DNA from: Gaiella occulta
GTDB lineage: Bacteria > Actinomycetota > Thermoleophilia > Gaiellales > Gaiellaceae
Direction: 5' to 3'
Length of the DNA: 64,000 nucleotides
NCBI RefSeq assembly: GCF_003351045.1
Contig: NZ_QQZY01000001.1
Location: 310,001-374,000, forward strand
The notes beneath the pieces were generated by a model. That model was not told the DNA's origin, did no database searches, and worked only from the letters and a program-made list of their open reading frames with translations. Position 1 is the first letter of the stretch; the number at the start of each line of letters is the position of its first letter. Shown in pieces: positions 27,131-36,073 of this stretch. The translations under genes and the position numbers were made by a program.

Positions 27131-28449
27131 TCGCACGCTACTCCCGTCCGGCGATGGCCAGGATCTGGTCGGACGAGGCGAAGCTGCGGCGGTGGCTCGA
27201 CGTCGAGCTGGCCGCGCTCGAGGGCTGGGCGCAGGCCGGCGTGATTCCCGGCGAGACCGTGGCGGCGATCAGGGAACGCGCCGTCCCGCCGACGCCGCAG
27301 CGCGTGGCGGAGATCGAGCGCGAGACGAACCACGACGTCGCCGCGTTCGTCGACGCGGTCGCGGAGCAGCTCGGCGAGGAGGGGCGCTGGTTCCACTACG
27401 GGCTCACGTCGTCCGACGTGCTCGACACGGCGCTGGCGCTCGCGGTGCAGGACGCGGGCGCGGTCGTGCTGGAGGGCGTCGACCGCGCCTTCCGCGCCGT
27501 CGTCGCGCGCGCGGAGCAGCACCGCCGGACGCTCTGCATGGGCCGCACGCACGGCGTGCACGCGGAGCCGACGACGTTCGGGCTCAAGCTCGTCGGCTGG
27601 GCGTTCGCCCTCGACCGCGAGCGCGCGCGGCTCGAGCGCGCGTTCGAGGGGCTGCGGTTCGGCAAGCTCTCCGGCGCCGTCGGCACCTACTCGGCGACCG
27701 GCCCCGAGATCGAGCGTGCAGCCTGCGAACGGCTCGGGCTCGAGCCGGCCCCGAGCTCGACGCAGATCTTGCAGCGCGATCGGCATGCCGAGGTGCTCTC
27801 GGCCCTGGCGCTGCTCGCCTCGTCGCTCGACCGCTTCGCGACCGAGATCCGCCACCTCGCGCGGACCGAGGTGCGCGAGGTGGAGGAGCCGTTCGGCCGG
27901 GGCCAGAAGGGCTCGTCCGCCATGCCGCACAAGCGCAACCCGATCACGGCGGAGCGGATCTGCGGGCTCGCCCGCGTCGTGCGCGCCAACGCGCTCGTCG
28001 GCCTCGAGAACGTCGCGCTGTGGCACGAGCGAGACATCTCGCATTCCTCCGCCGAGCGCGTCGTGCTGCCCGACTCGTTCCTCGCCGTCGACTACATGCT
28101 CGACCGCTTCGCCTGGTTGGTGGAGGGGCTCGTGGTGCGCGAAGAGCGCATGCGCGAGAACCTCGAGTCCAGTCACGGCCTCTTCTTCAGCCAGCGGCTG
28201 CTCCTCGCCCTCGTGGAGTCGGGTCTCGCCCGTGACGAGGCCTACCGGCTCGTGCAGCGCGCCGCCATGCGCGCGTGGGACGAACGGGTCGGGTTCCGCG
28301 AGCTCGCCGAGGGCGACGCGGAGATCGCCGGCCGCGTCGATCTCGACGCGGTGTGCGACCTCGGCGCCTACACGCGTCACGCGGGCGCCGTGTTCGAGCG
28401 GCTGCGAGCGCTCGTCGCCGCCCGCGAGGCGGAGGGCGCCCGTGCCTGA
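27127..28449 (+). CDS. purB: adenylosuccinate lyase
   Basis: 440 residues from GTG 27127. Aspartase/fumarase superfamily features: ETNHDVAAFVDAVAEQLGEE, WFHYGLTSSDVLDTALAL, CMGRTHGVHAEPTTFGLKL and the signature GQKGSSAMPHKRNPITAER. It catalyses both the SAICAR-to-AICAR step and adenylosuccinate-to-AMP. It overlaps purD and purC, so the three are translationally coupled. Confidence 0.96.
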
Positions 28450-29299
28450 CGCCGTGCACGTCGGCAGCGGCAAGGTGCGTGAGATCTACGCGCTCGACGA
28501 CGAGCGGCTGCTGCTCGTCGCCTCCGACCGCGTCTCCACCTTCGACGTCGTGCTGCCGACACCGATCCCCGACAAGGGGCGCGTGCTCACCGGGCTGTCG
28601 GCCTTCTGGTTCGCCCGCACGCGGGCGATCGTGCCGAACCACCTGCTCGATCTCGGTGACGACGCGCGCTCGACCGTGTGCCGCCGGCTCACGATGCTTC
28701 CCGTCGAGATCGTGGTGCGCGGCTACCTGTCCGGCTCCGGCTGGGTCGACTACCGCGAGACCGGCGCCGTCTGCGGGCACGCGCTGCCGGGAGGGCTGCG
28801 CGAGTCCGAGCGCCTTCCGGCGCCGATCGTGACGCCGGCGACGAAGGCAGAGGAGGGGCACGACCTCAACATCGGCGAGGACGAGGCCGCCGCGCTGTGC
28901 GGTGACGAGCGCTACGCGGCCGCGCGCGCCGCGGCGCTCGCCCTCTACGCGTTCGCCGCGTCCCATGCGGAGGCGCGCGGCATCATCCTCGCCGACACGA
29001 AGTTCGAGCTGGGCGTCGACGCCGCGGGCGTGGTCACGCTCGGCGACGAGGCGCTGACGCCCGACTCCTCGCGCTTCTGGCCCGCCGCCGGGTACGAGCC
29101 GGGCCGCCCGCAGCCGTCCTTCGACAAGCAGTTCGTCCGCGACTTCTGCCTTGCGACGGGCTGGGACCGCACCCGTCCCGGGCCCGAGCTGCCGGAGCAC
29201 GTCGTCGCCGGCACGCGGGCGCGCTACGTCGAGGCGTTCGAGCGCCTCACGGAGATCGAGTTCGACCGCTATCTCGCCGACCCGAAGGTGGTGCTGTGA
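28442..29299 (+). CDS. purC: SAICAR synthetase
   Basis: 285 residues from GTG 28442, inside the purB end. Features: HVGSGKVREIYALDDERLLL, ASDRVSTFDVVLPTPIPDKG, VEIVVRGYLSGSGWVDYRE, IILADTKFELGVD and LTPDSSRFWPAAGYEPG. It condenses CAIR with aspartate. Its TGA overlaps the purS start. Confidence 0.96.
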   Translation: MPDAVHVGSGKVREIYALDDERLLLVASDRVSTFDVVLPTPIPDKGRVLTGLSAFWFARTRAIVPNHLLDLGDDARSTVCRRLTMLPVEIVVRGYLSGSGWVDYRETGAVCGHALPGGLRESERLPAPIVTPATKAEEGHDLNIGEDEAAALCGDERYAAARAAALALYAFAASHAEARGIILADTKFELGVDAAGVVTLGDEALTPDSSRFWPAAGYEPGRPQPSFDKQFVRDFCLATGWDRTRPGPELPEHVVAGTRARYVEAFERLTEIEFDRYLADPKVVL

Positions 29300-29541
29300 A
29301 GGGAACCGTTCTCATCCGACCGAAGGCCGGCATCCTCGACCCGCAGGGCGAGGCCGTGCGCGACTCGCTGGCCAAGCTCGGCTTCGCGGTCGCGCGCGTC
29401 CGCGTCGGCCGCCTCGTCGAGGTCGAGGTCGAGAGCGACGACCCCGCGGAGGCGCGCGCCGCGCTCGAGCGCATGGCGGCCGAGCTCCTCGCGAACCCGC
29501 TCATCGAGTCCTTCACGGTCGAGGTCGAGGCGGAGCGCTGA
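29296..29541 (+). CDS. purS: FGAM synthase PurS subunit
   Basis: 81 residues: KGTVLIRPKAGILDPQGEAV, LAKLGFAVARVRVGRLVEVE and a C-terminal LANPLIESFTVEVE. It bridges PurQ and small PurL in the three-part FGAM synthase. It overlaps purC by 4 bp and precedes purQ by 5 bp. Confidence 0.95.
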   Translation: MKGTVLIRPKAGILDPQGEAVRDSLAKLGFAVARVRVGRLVEVEVESDDPAEARAALERMAAELLANPLIESFTVEVEAER

Positions 29542-29546
29542 GCGGC

Positions 29547-30233
29547 GTGCCGCGGATCGCCGTCGTCACGTTTCCCGGGTCGAACGACGACGGCGACGCC
29601 GTGCTCGCACTCGAGCAGCTCGGGGCCGAGGCCGTCGCCGTCTGGCACGCCGATGCCGCGCTCCCGGAGAGGACGGCAGGCGTGGTGCTGCCGGGCGGGT
29701 TCTCGTACGGCGACTACCTGCGCTGCGGCGCGATCGCGCGCTTCGCGCCCGTGATGGACGCCGTCACCGCGTTCGCCGCGCGGGGTGGGCCGGTGCTCGG
29801 CATCTGCAACGGCTTCCAGATCCTCTGCGAGGCCGGCCTGCTGCCGGGCGTGCTGCGTCCCAACCGGCAGCGGCAATTCGTGTGCCGCGACGTGACCGTC
29901 GCCGTCGCGAGCACGGCGAGCGTCTTCGCGGCCGGCTGGGAGATCGGCCGGGAGCTCGTCATCCCCGTCAAGCACGGCGAGGGAAACTGGTACGCTGACG
30001 GGGAGCGGATAGCCGCCCTGGAGGCGCGAGGCCAGGTGGCGCTCCGCTACACGGAGGACGTGAACGGCTCTCTCGGGCGGATCGCGGGAGTCACGAACGA
30101 GGCGGGCAACGTGCTCGGCTTGATGCCCCACCCGGAGCACGCCGTCGATCCTCTGCTCGGCCCCGTCGGAGGCGTTGCCGTGCTCGAAGGGCTGATCGCA
30201 GCCGCGTCGCGGGCCGCCGCCGTTCCCGTCTAG
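29547..30233 (+). CDS. purQ: FGAM synthase glutaminase subunit
   Basis: 228 residues from GTG 29547. Class I amidotransferase: RIAVVTFPGSNDDGDAVLAL, the nucleophile Cys in VLGICNGFQILCEAGLLPG, FVCRDVTVAVASTASVF and the His/Glu pair in MPHPEHAVDPLLG. It supplies ammonia to PurL, whose gene is 5.8 kb downstream beyond unrelated genes. Its TAG stop is part of the first of three hairpins. Confidence 0.96.
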   Translation: MPRIAVVTFPGSNDDGDAVLALEQLGAEAVAVWHADAALPERTAGVVLPGGFSYGDYLRCGAIARFAPVMDAVTAFAARGGPVLGICNGFQILCEAGLLPGVLRPNRQRQFVCRDVTVAVASTASVFAAGWEIGRELVIPVKHGEGNWYADGERIAALEARGQVALRYTEDVNGSLGRIAGVTNEAGNVLGLMPHPEHAVDPLLGPVGGVAVLEGLIAAASRAAAVPV

Positions 30234-30285
30234 TGCGGCGTCTCGCAACATTGCACCGGAAAGCCTTGTTGCGAGACGCCGCACT
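30232..30285 (+). terminator. 19-bp hairpin at the purQ stop
   Basis: AGTGCGGCGTCTCGCAACA (30232-30250) and its exact complement (30267-30285) enclose a 16-nt loop. The left arm starts inside the purQ stop codon. A strong terminator for the first purine block. Confidence 0.75.
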
Positions 30286-30297
30286 CGATGCTTGCTG

Positions 30298-30335
30298 CAT
30301 GTCGCCCGGCTGCTGCGCAGCAGCCGGGCGACATG
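30298..30335. repeat. 38-bp perfect palindrome
   Basis: Starting CATGTCGCCCGGCTGCTGC, every base to 30335 is matched by its complement, giving a 19-bp arm with no spacer (a minimal 4-nt loop if folded as RNA). It is the second of three hairpins between purQ and tag and probably part of a bidirectional terminator. Confidence 0.75.
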
Positions 30336-30344
30336 ATCCTGAAG

Positions 30345-30363
30345 GGGCGCGCTTCGCGCGCCC
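30345..30363 (-). terminator. 8-bp GC hairpin before tag end
   Basis: GGGCGCGC (30345-30352), loop TTC, GCGCGCCC (30356-30363), followed on the plus strand by ATTTCGG. It lies 30 bp beyond the end of the minus-strand tag gene, so it likely terminates that gene. Confidence 0.5.
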
Positions 30364-30393
30364 ATTTCGGGTCGAACGTCTGGAGACGGCGCA

Positions 30394-30963
30394 CTAGGCG
30401 ACGGCGAGGCACCCCTCGATGTGGTCGTCGACGAGGCCGGCTGCCTGCATGAACGCGTACACGGTGGTGGGTCCGACGAAGCGGAAGCCGCGACGCCTGA
30501 GCTCCTGCGACAGCGCCACCGACTCGGCGCTCGCCGCAGGAAGCTCCGCGAGCGCGCGCGGTCGCCGCGCGCGCGGCGGCGGCGCGAACGACCACACGAG
30601 CGCGGAGAGCCCGCCGGTGAGCCCGAGCGCCGCCCGCGCGTTGCCGATCGCCGCCTCGATCTTGCCGCGATGGCGGACGATCGACGCGTCGGCTAGCAGG
30701 CGCTCGACGTCCGGCTCCGCATACGCGGCGACCGCCTCCAGCTCGAAGCCGCCGAAGGCGCGCCGGAACCCCTCGCGCTTGCGCAGGATCGTGATCCACG
30801 CCAGGCCGGCCTGGAAGCCCTCCAGCGTGAGCAGCTCGAACAGCCGCGCGTCGTCGGCGAGCGGCCTGCCCCACTCCTCGTCGTGGTAGGCGCGGTAGAG
30901 GGGATCGTCGCCGCACCAGCCGCAGCGCGCGAGGCCGTCGTCGCCGATCAGCAGATCGGCCAT
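30394..30963 (-). CDS. tag: DNA-3-methyladenine glycosylase I
   Basis: 189 residues from ATG 30963. Features: ARCGWCGDDPLYRAYHDEEW with the zinc-binding Cys, GRPLADDARLFELLTLEGFQ, AGLAWITILRKREGFRRAF and the C-terminal FRFVGPTTVYAFMQAAGLVD and DDHIEGC with His/Cys ligands. It removes 3-methyladenine from DNA. It is in an opposite orientation to the purine genes and stands alone. Confidence 0.95.
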   Translation of the reverse strand: MADLLIGDDGLARCGWCGDDPLYRAYHDEEWGRPLADDARLFELLTLEGFQAGLAWITILRKREGFRRAFGGFELEAVAAYAEPDVERLLADASIVRHRGKIEAAIGNARAALGLTGGLSALVWSFAPPPRARRPRALAELPAASAESVALSQELRRRGFRFVGPTTVYAFMQAAGLVDDHIEGCLAVA

Positions 30964-31084
30964 GCGTCCGATCGTGACCGGCGCCGGGTTCGGCAGACGG
31001 TCCCCGCGCCGAGCGGCGACAACGCCGGCCCGTACCTTGCGGCGCGGAGAGGCGCCCCCGGCGGCGCAACGCGTTGCGGCTGGC

Positions 31085-31633
31085 TCACAGCTTGCGGACG
31101 GCGTCCCCGCGGCGCACCGTGCCGGGCTCGACGACCCTCGCGTTGACACCGCGGAGGTTGAGCGCCCTGCCCGTCGGCGAGCTCACGAAGCGGAGCGCCT
31201 CGTGGCCGAAGCGGTCGCGGAACTTGACGCAGCCGGTGTGTGGCTCGGCCGTCACCTCCACCACGGCGGAGCCCAGAGCGAGCCGCGTCCCCGGCGGCAG
31301 GTTGCCGGCGCTCAGGTCGAGGTCGACGTAGAGCTGGTCTCCGGCGAGAGCCCAGCGCTCCCGCTCCCCCGCGAGGAGCGCGGCGACCCTGCTGTTCATG
31401 AGAGTGAGCTGCGCGTCGGGATTCGCGGAGCCGTCCGGCGTGCTCCGGCTCCCGCGCACGCGCCAGCAGTCACCGACGAGGCCGTCGTCGAGGTCGAGCG
31501 TGCCTTCCTCGAGCACCTCCCGGGCGCCCTCCGCCGGACGGCCGACGATCAGCTCGACGACCCCACCGTCGCGTGGCGAGCGGCGGATCTCGGCGAGACC
31601 GGCCTCGAGCTCCTCGGCGCCTGCGTGATCCAT
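31085..31633 (-). CDS. MOSC domain protein
   Basis: 182 residues from ATG 31633. The central MOSC pattern is QLTLMNSRVAALLAG, LDLSAGNLPPGTRLALGSA, VVEVTAEPHTGCVKFRDRFG with the conserved Cys, and a final LRGVNARVVEPGTVRRGDAV. MOSC domains bind molybdenum cofactor or carry sulfur; the substrate of this short form is unknown. It follows the glyoxalase gene by 14 bp in the same direction, so they may be co-transcribed. Confidence 0.85.
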   Translation of the reverse strand: MDHAGAEELEAGLAEIRRSPRDGGVVELIVGRPAEGAREVLEEGTLDLDDGLVGDCWRVRGSRSTPDGSANPDAQLTLMNSRVAALLAGERERWALAGDQLYVDLDLSAGNLPPGTRLALGSAVVEVTAEPHTGCVKFRDRFGHEALRFVSSPTGRALNLRGVNARVVEPGTVRRGDAVRKL

Positions 31634-31647
31634 GTCGCGAGACCGGC

Positions 31648-32028
31648 CTAGGTGTCGCCGCGCTCGATCAGCTCGATGCGGTAGCCGTCCGGATCGCGCA
31701 CGAAGCAGAGCAGCGAGCCGCCCTCGCGGATCGAGTACGGCGGCCGCTCCGGCTCGATCCCCTGCTCGGCGAGACGGGCGAGCGTCTCTTCCATGTCCCC
31801 GACCGTGAGCGCGATGTGACCGTAGCCGGTGCCGGGCTCGTAGGAGTCGACGCCGAAGTTGTACGTCAGCTCGAGCTCCGGCAGCGGCTTGCCCGGCACG
31901 CCGAGGAAGTAGTTGACGGCCTCCTCGCGGATCGGCAGCTCGCGCCGCTTCTCCAGCCCGAGCGCCTCGTAGAACGCGATCGACTTCTCCGGATCGGTGA
32001 TGCGGTAACAGGTGTGGATGAGTTCCAT
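31648..32028 (-). CDS. glyoxalase I-type lactoylglutathione lyase family protein
   Basis: 126 residues. VOC fold: MELIHTCYRITDPEKSIAFY with the first metal His, LELTYNFGVDSYEPGTGYGH with Glu and the second His region, and LLCFVRDPDGYRIELIERG with the final Glu. This is the standard glyoxalase I arrangement. The thiol cofactor in this lineage is probably not glutathione, so the physiological substrate (methylglyoxal adduct) is inferred. Confidence 0.88.
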   Translation of the reverse strand: MELIHTCYRITDPEKSIAFYEALGLEKRRELPIREEAVNYFLGVPGKPLPELELTYNFGVDSYEPGTGYGHIALTVGDMEETLARLAEQGIEPERPPYSIREGGSLLCFVRDPDGYRIELIERGDT

Positions 32029-32102
32029 CGCCGCAGCTTAGCCCGGATCCTTCGCGCGGCCGGCCGGGTGAAGGATCCGGGACGGCCTGCCATGATCGGC
32101 GC

Positions 32103-33206
32103 GTGCACCTCGCACCGTTCCGCATCGAGCAGTACTACGCCCGTCACGAGTTCACCGCCCGGTACATGCTCTCCTCGAGCGACGCCGAGTCGGTCGCCGT
32201 CGCCGACGTGCTGGCCCTCGAGCCGGGCGCGGCCGACCGGCTCTTCGCGCTGCGGCTCGGCTACACCGAGTCGCCCGGCGCGCCCGAGCTGCGGGCGGCG
32301 ATCGCGATGATCTACGAGCGCATCGCGCCCGAGGACGTCGTCGTCTGCGCGGCGGCGGAGGAGGCTATCTTCGCCGCCTACCACGCGCTCCTGCAGCCGG
32401 GCGACCACGCCGTCGTCGAGACGCCCTGCTACGAGTCGGCGCTCGAGCTGGCCCGCTCCACCGGAGCAGACGTGACGGAGTGGCGACGCTCCTTCGCCGA
32501 CGGCTGGGCGCACGACCTCGACGCGCTCGAGCGCGCTCTGCGGCCCCATACGCGGCTCGTCTACGTCAACACGCCGCACAATCCGACGGGCACGTCGATG
32601 CCGCGGTCCGTGCTCGACCGGATCGTCGAGCTGTGCGCCGAGCGCGGCGCCTGGCTGTTCTGCGACGAGGTCTACCGCGAGCTCGAACACGACCCGGCGC
32701 AGAGGCTGCCAGGCGCATGCGATCTCTACGACCGCGCGCTCTCGCTCGGCTCGCTGTCGAAGACGTACGGTCTGCCGGGCCTCCGGCTCGGCTGGCTCGC
32801 ATCGTGCGACCGGGACGCGCTGCGGCGCATCATCGACCTGAAGCACTACACGACGATCTGCTCGAGCGCCCCCAGCGAGCTGCTGGCGACGGTCGCGCTG
32901 CGCCATCGCGACGTGCTCGCCGACCGCAACCGGTCGATCGTCGCGGCGAATCTCCCCCTGCTCGACGCCTTCTTCGAGCGGCGCGGCGACCGCTTCGCGT
33001 GGGTGCGCCCGAGCGCGGGCCCGATCGGCTTCCCGCGCGTGCACGGCGTCGACGAGACGGCGGCGCTCTGCGAGCGGCTCGTCGCCGAGACCGGCGTGCT
33101 GCTGCTCCCCGGCGGCGTCTACGACGAGCCGGGGCACGTGCGGGTGGGCTTCGGCCGCGCGAACCTGCCGGAAGCGCTCGCGCTGCTCGACGGCTGGCTC
33201 GGCTGA
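32103..33206 (+). CDS. PLP-dependent aminotransferase, class I/II fold
   Basis: 367 residues. Fold type I features: LRLGYTESPGAPELRAAIA, EEAIFAAYHALLQPGDHAVV, VYVNTPHNPTGTSMP, the PLP-Asp in WLFCDEVYRELEH, and the Schiff-base Lys in SLGSLSKTYGLPGLRLGWLA. The C-terminal GHVRVGFGRANLPEAL supplies the carboxylate Arg. It resembles capreomycidine-synthase-like aminotransferases by its N-terminus (PFRIEQYYARHEFTARYMLS), but the substrate is unknown. It is divergent from the glyoxalase gene. Confidence 0.87.
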   Translation: MHLAPFRIEQYYARHEFTARYMLSSSDAESVAVADVLALEPGAADRLFALRLGYTESPGAPELRAAIAMIYERIAPEDVVVCAAAEEAIFAAYHALLQPGDHAVVETPCYESALELARSTGADVTEWRRSFADGWAHDLDALERALRPHTRLVYVNTPHNPTGTSMPRSVLDRIVELCAERGAWLFCDEVYRELEHDPAQRLPGACDLYDRALSLGSLSKTYGLPGLRLGWLASCDRDALRRIIDLKHYTTICSSAPSELLATVALRHRDVLADRNRSIVAANLPLLDAFFERRGDRFAWVRPSAGPIGFPRVHGVDETAALCERLVAETGVLLLPGGVYDEPGHVRVGFGRANLPEALALLDGWLG

Positions 33207-33229
33207 GCGCGCTCCGCTACGGTCGCACC

Positions 33230-34153
33230 GTGCGCGGCAGACCGGTCATCGTCCTCGCGGCCGCGCTGTCGGCCCGGCAGGCGATGCGGCGGCTGTCCCA
33301 CCGGTACGGCCGGCCGCCGCGGCGGCCGCTTCCCGGTCGGCAGCCGCCGGCGGATGCCGTCGACGTCGCCGTGCGGGTGAACGCCCGCACCGTGCGCGGC
33401 TGGTTCCTCCCGTCCGCGCCTGCCTGCGTGCCGGGCCCGGCCGCGCTCGTCATGCACGGCTGGGGCTCGAGCGCGGCCGACATGCTTCCGGCGGCCACGC
33501 CGCTACGGGACGCGGGGCTGCGCGTGCTGCTGCTCGACGCGCGTTGTCACGGCCGCAGCGACGACGACGAGTTCGCGTCCATGCCACGCTTCGCGGAGGA
33601 CGTCGCCGCGGGCCTCGCCTGGCTGCGCCGCCACCCGGACGTGGACTGCTCCCGGATCGTCCTCGTCGGCCACTCCGTCGGCGCCGGGGCGTGCCTGCTC
33701 GTCGCCTCCCGCGATCACGGCGTGGCAGCCGTCGTCTCGATCGCCTCGATGGCCCACCCCGAGGTGTTCATGAGGCGCACCCTGCGCCGGCGCCTGCCCG
33801 CGCCGCTGACGCGGCTCGCGCTCCGCTACCTCGAGCGTACGATCGGGCAGCGCTTCGACACGTTCGCGCCCGTCAACACGATCGGCCGCGTGCGCTCGCC
33901 CGTGCTCCTCCTGCACGGAGGCCGGGACACGACCGTGCCGGTCGAGGATGCGTACGCGCTGCAGGCGCGCGCAGGCGGGCGCGCGCGGATCCACGTGGTG
34001 CCGGCAGCAGACCACGGGGGCAGCGACGCGCTTGCGGAGGCCGCGCCGGCGCTGCTCGCCTTCCTGCGGGACGCGCGTGTCGTCGACGACTCCGCGGACG
34101 CATCCGGGCTCGAGCGGCGCGGTCAGTCCAGGTCTTCCTCCACGAGCCGGTGA
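33230..34153 (+). CDS. alpha/beta hydrolase
   Basis: 307 residues from GTG 33230. Features: oxyanion region LVMHGWGSSAADML, a LLLDARCHGRSDDDE strand, nucleophile elbow VLVGHSVGAGACLL (Ser), acid LLLHGGRDTTVPVEDAY (Asp) and AADHGGSDAL (His). It is most like the BAAT/prolyl-oligopeptidase-type hydrolases with a short N-terminal extension. No signal peptide is convincing; the N-terminus is basic. Substrate unknown. 24 bp after the aminotransferase, likely one transcript. Confidence 0.8.
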   Translation: MRGRPVIVLAAALSARQAMRRLSHRYGRPPRRPLPGRQPPADAVDVAVRVNARTVRGWFLPSAPACVPGPAALVMHGWGSSAADMLPAATPLRDAGLRVLLLDARCHGRSDDDEFASMPRFAEDVAAGLAWLRRHPDVDCSRIVLVGHSVGAGACLLVASRDHGVAAVVSIASMAHPEVFMRRTLRRRLPAPLTRLALRYLERTIGQRFDTFAPVNTIGRVRSPVLLLHGGRDTTVPVEDAYALQARAGGRARIHVVPAADHGGSDALAEAAPALLAFLRDARVVDDSADASGLERRGQSRSSSTSR

Positions 34154-34214
34154 CGCACGCCGTCGAGCGCGACCACGAACAGGCCGAAGGCATCGGGCCC
34201 CGCCTGCGATCGCT

Positions 34215-35105
34215 CTATCTCCACCGCCGCAGGTGCAGCGCGCCCGACCCGAGCGCCACGCCCAGCAGGATCAGAGCCAGCCCGCCGAGCGCGGCGGCCG
34301 TGATCGTCTCGTCGAGGAGCAGCGCGCCGTAGACCAGCGCGATGCCGGGCATCAGGTAGGTGACCAGGCTGAGGCGCCGGGCGCCGAACAGCGCGATGAC
34401 GCGGAAGAGGATCAGTTGCGCGAGCGCGGTGCCGGCGAGCGCGAGCGTCAGCAGCGACGCGATCGCGCCCGCGGTCGGGAGCGAGCGCGGCGGCTGCGCG
34501 ACGGCGAGCGGCAGCAGCATGATCCCCCCCACCAGGATCGACCCGGTCGCCAGCACGGGCCCCGGCGTGCCCTTGATGCGCAGCTGCCCGTAGATCGCGG
34601 CCGAGGCGTAGAAGACGGATGCGAGCACGACCGCGAGCGTGCCGGCGACCGCCCACGCATCACCCTCGGGCGCGACGCCGGCCACGAGGCCGACGCCGAC
34701 GAGACCGAGCGCGACGCCGGCGATGCGGGTCGCGCCGATGCGCTCGTGCGGCAGGAAGCGCAGCCCGATCAAGAGGGAGAAGATCGGCACCGTCGCCTGC
34801 GCGATCGCCGCCACGCTCGAGTCGATGTGCTTCTCGCCCCAGGCCACGAGCCAGAACGGCAGCGCCGCGTTGAGCGCGCCGAGGACGACGGCCGCCCGCC
34901 ACGAGCCGAGCAGCTCGCCGAACGCGAAGCGGCGGCCCTGCGTCCACACGAGATAGGCGAGCAGCACCGCCGCCGCGATCAGCGAGCGTGCCGCCATCAG
35001 CGCGCCGGGCGAAAAGCCTCCCTCCACCCCGACCTTGATGAACAGGTACGAGGCCCCCCATGCGGCGGCGAGCACGAGGATCAGCGGCCAGTAGCGGCGG
35101 GTCAT
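34215..35105 (-). CDS. EamA/DMT-family transporter
   Basis: 296 residues, ten membrane helices. The first EamA repeat starts WPLILVLAAAWGASYLFIKV; the second is around AGTLAVVLASVFYASAAIYG. Conserved ALNAALPFWLVAWGEKHIDSS and LVTYLMPGIALVYGALLLDE are typical of drug/metabolite exporters. It overlaps by 4 bp with another EamA gene of about the same length, so they arose by tandem duplication and are co-translated. The substrate is unknown; the C-terminus ends LHLRRWR. Confidence 0.92.
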   Translation of the reverse strand: MTRRYWPLILVLAAAWGASYLFIKVGVEGGFSPGALMAARSLIAAAVLLAYLVWTQGRRFAFGELLGSWRAAVVLGALNAALPFWLVAWGEKHIDSSVAAIAQATVPIFSLLIGLRFLPHERIGATRIAGVALGLVGVGLVAGVAPEGDAWAVAGTLAVVLASVFYASAAIYGQLRIKGTPGPVLATGSILVGGIMLLPLAVAQPPRSLPTAGAIASLLTLALAGTALAQLILFRVIALFGARRLSLVTYLMPGIALVYGALLLDETITAAALGGLALILLGVALGSGALHLRRWR

Positions 35106-35974
35106 CGTGCGCGGGCCCTCGCCGCGCGCATGCGGCCGGTTGCGAGCGCGGTGCCGCCGAGCACGAGCGCCAGCCCGGCCAGCGCCGTCGCCGTCAGCGC
35201 CTCGTCGAGGAAGACCCCGCCGTAGACGAGCGCGAAGGCCGGCACGAGGTAGGTGACGAGGATCGCCCTGGAGGCGCCGGCGCTCGCGATGATCGCGAAG
35301 TAGAGCAGGTAGGCGATGCCCGAGCCGAGCACGCCGAGTGCCGCGACGGCGAGGAGCACCCTCGCCTGCGGCAGTCCCGGCGGCAGCTGTGTGACGCCGA
35401 ACGGCGCGATCAGCACGGCGGCGCACGCCAGCTGGCCGATCGACACCTGCAGCGGCGGCAGCCCGCGCACCGTCCGCCCCGCGTAGAGCACCGACACGGC
35501 GTAGCACAGCGCCACCCCGATCACCGCGAGCGCGGCCGTCAGCTCGCCGCCGCGCTGGACGCCCACGAGCAGCGCGACACCGACGAAGCCGACCGCGACG
35601 CCGAGCAGGCGCACACCGCTCACCGTCTGCGTGACGTCGATGCGGGAGGCGAGCAGCACCGTGAAGATCGGCGCCGCCGCCTGGATCACCGCGGTGAGGC
35701 CCGAGTCGAGCCGCGTCTCCGCGAAACCGAGCAGCCAGAACGGCACCGCGTTGTTGAGCGCGCCGAGCACGACGAGCGGGACGAGCCGGCCGCGCAGCGG
35801 CGCGAGCCCACCGCGGCCCGGGAGGAGCGGCAGCAGCACGAGCGTCCCGACCACGAGCCGGCCGAGCACGACGACCGACGGCTCGAGCGCGTCCACGCCC
35901 AGCTTGATGAAGAGGAACGACGATCCCCAGATGGCGGAGAGGAGGAGCAGGAGGAGGGCGTCGCGTCGACTCAC
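35102..35974 (-). CDS. EamA/DMT-family transporter
   Basis: 290 residues from GTG 35974; the first of the tandem pair. Features: LLLLLLSAIWGSSFLFIKLG, ALNNAVPFWLLGFAETRLDS and LVTYLVPAFALVYGGVFLDE. The two repeats and ten helices are intact. It is divergent from purL across about 100 bp. Confidence 0.92.
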   Translation of the reverse strand: MSRRDALLLLLLSAIWGSSFLFIKLGVDALEPSVVVLGRLVVGTLVLLPLLPGRGGLAPLRGRLVPLVVLGALNNAVPFWLLGFAETRLDSGLTAVIQAAAPIFTVLLASRIDVTQTVSGVRLLGVAVGFVGVALLVGVQRGGELTAALAVIGVALCYAVSVLYAGRTVRGLPPLQVSIGQLACAAVLIAPFGVTQLPPGLPQARVLLAVAALGVLGSGIAYLLYFAIIASAGASRAILVTYLVPAFALVYGGVFLDEALTATALAGLALVLGGTALATGRMRAARARAR

Positions 35975-36073
35975 GGCTCGTCGAGGGTAAACGCGCCGGC
36001 CGGCCGGCGCGTGAGGTGCCGTCGCCCGTGCGGAGCCCGCGGGCAGCGCCGACGCCGCCGCTAGGATGTCGTC

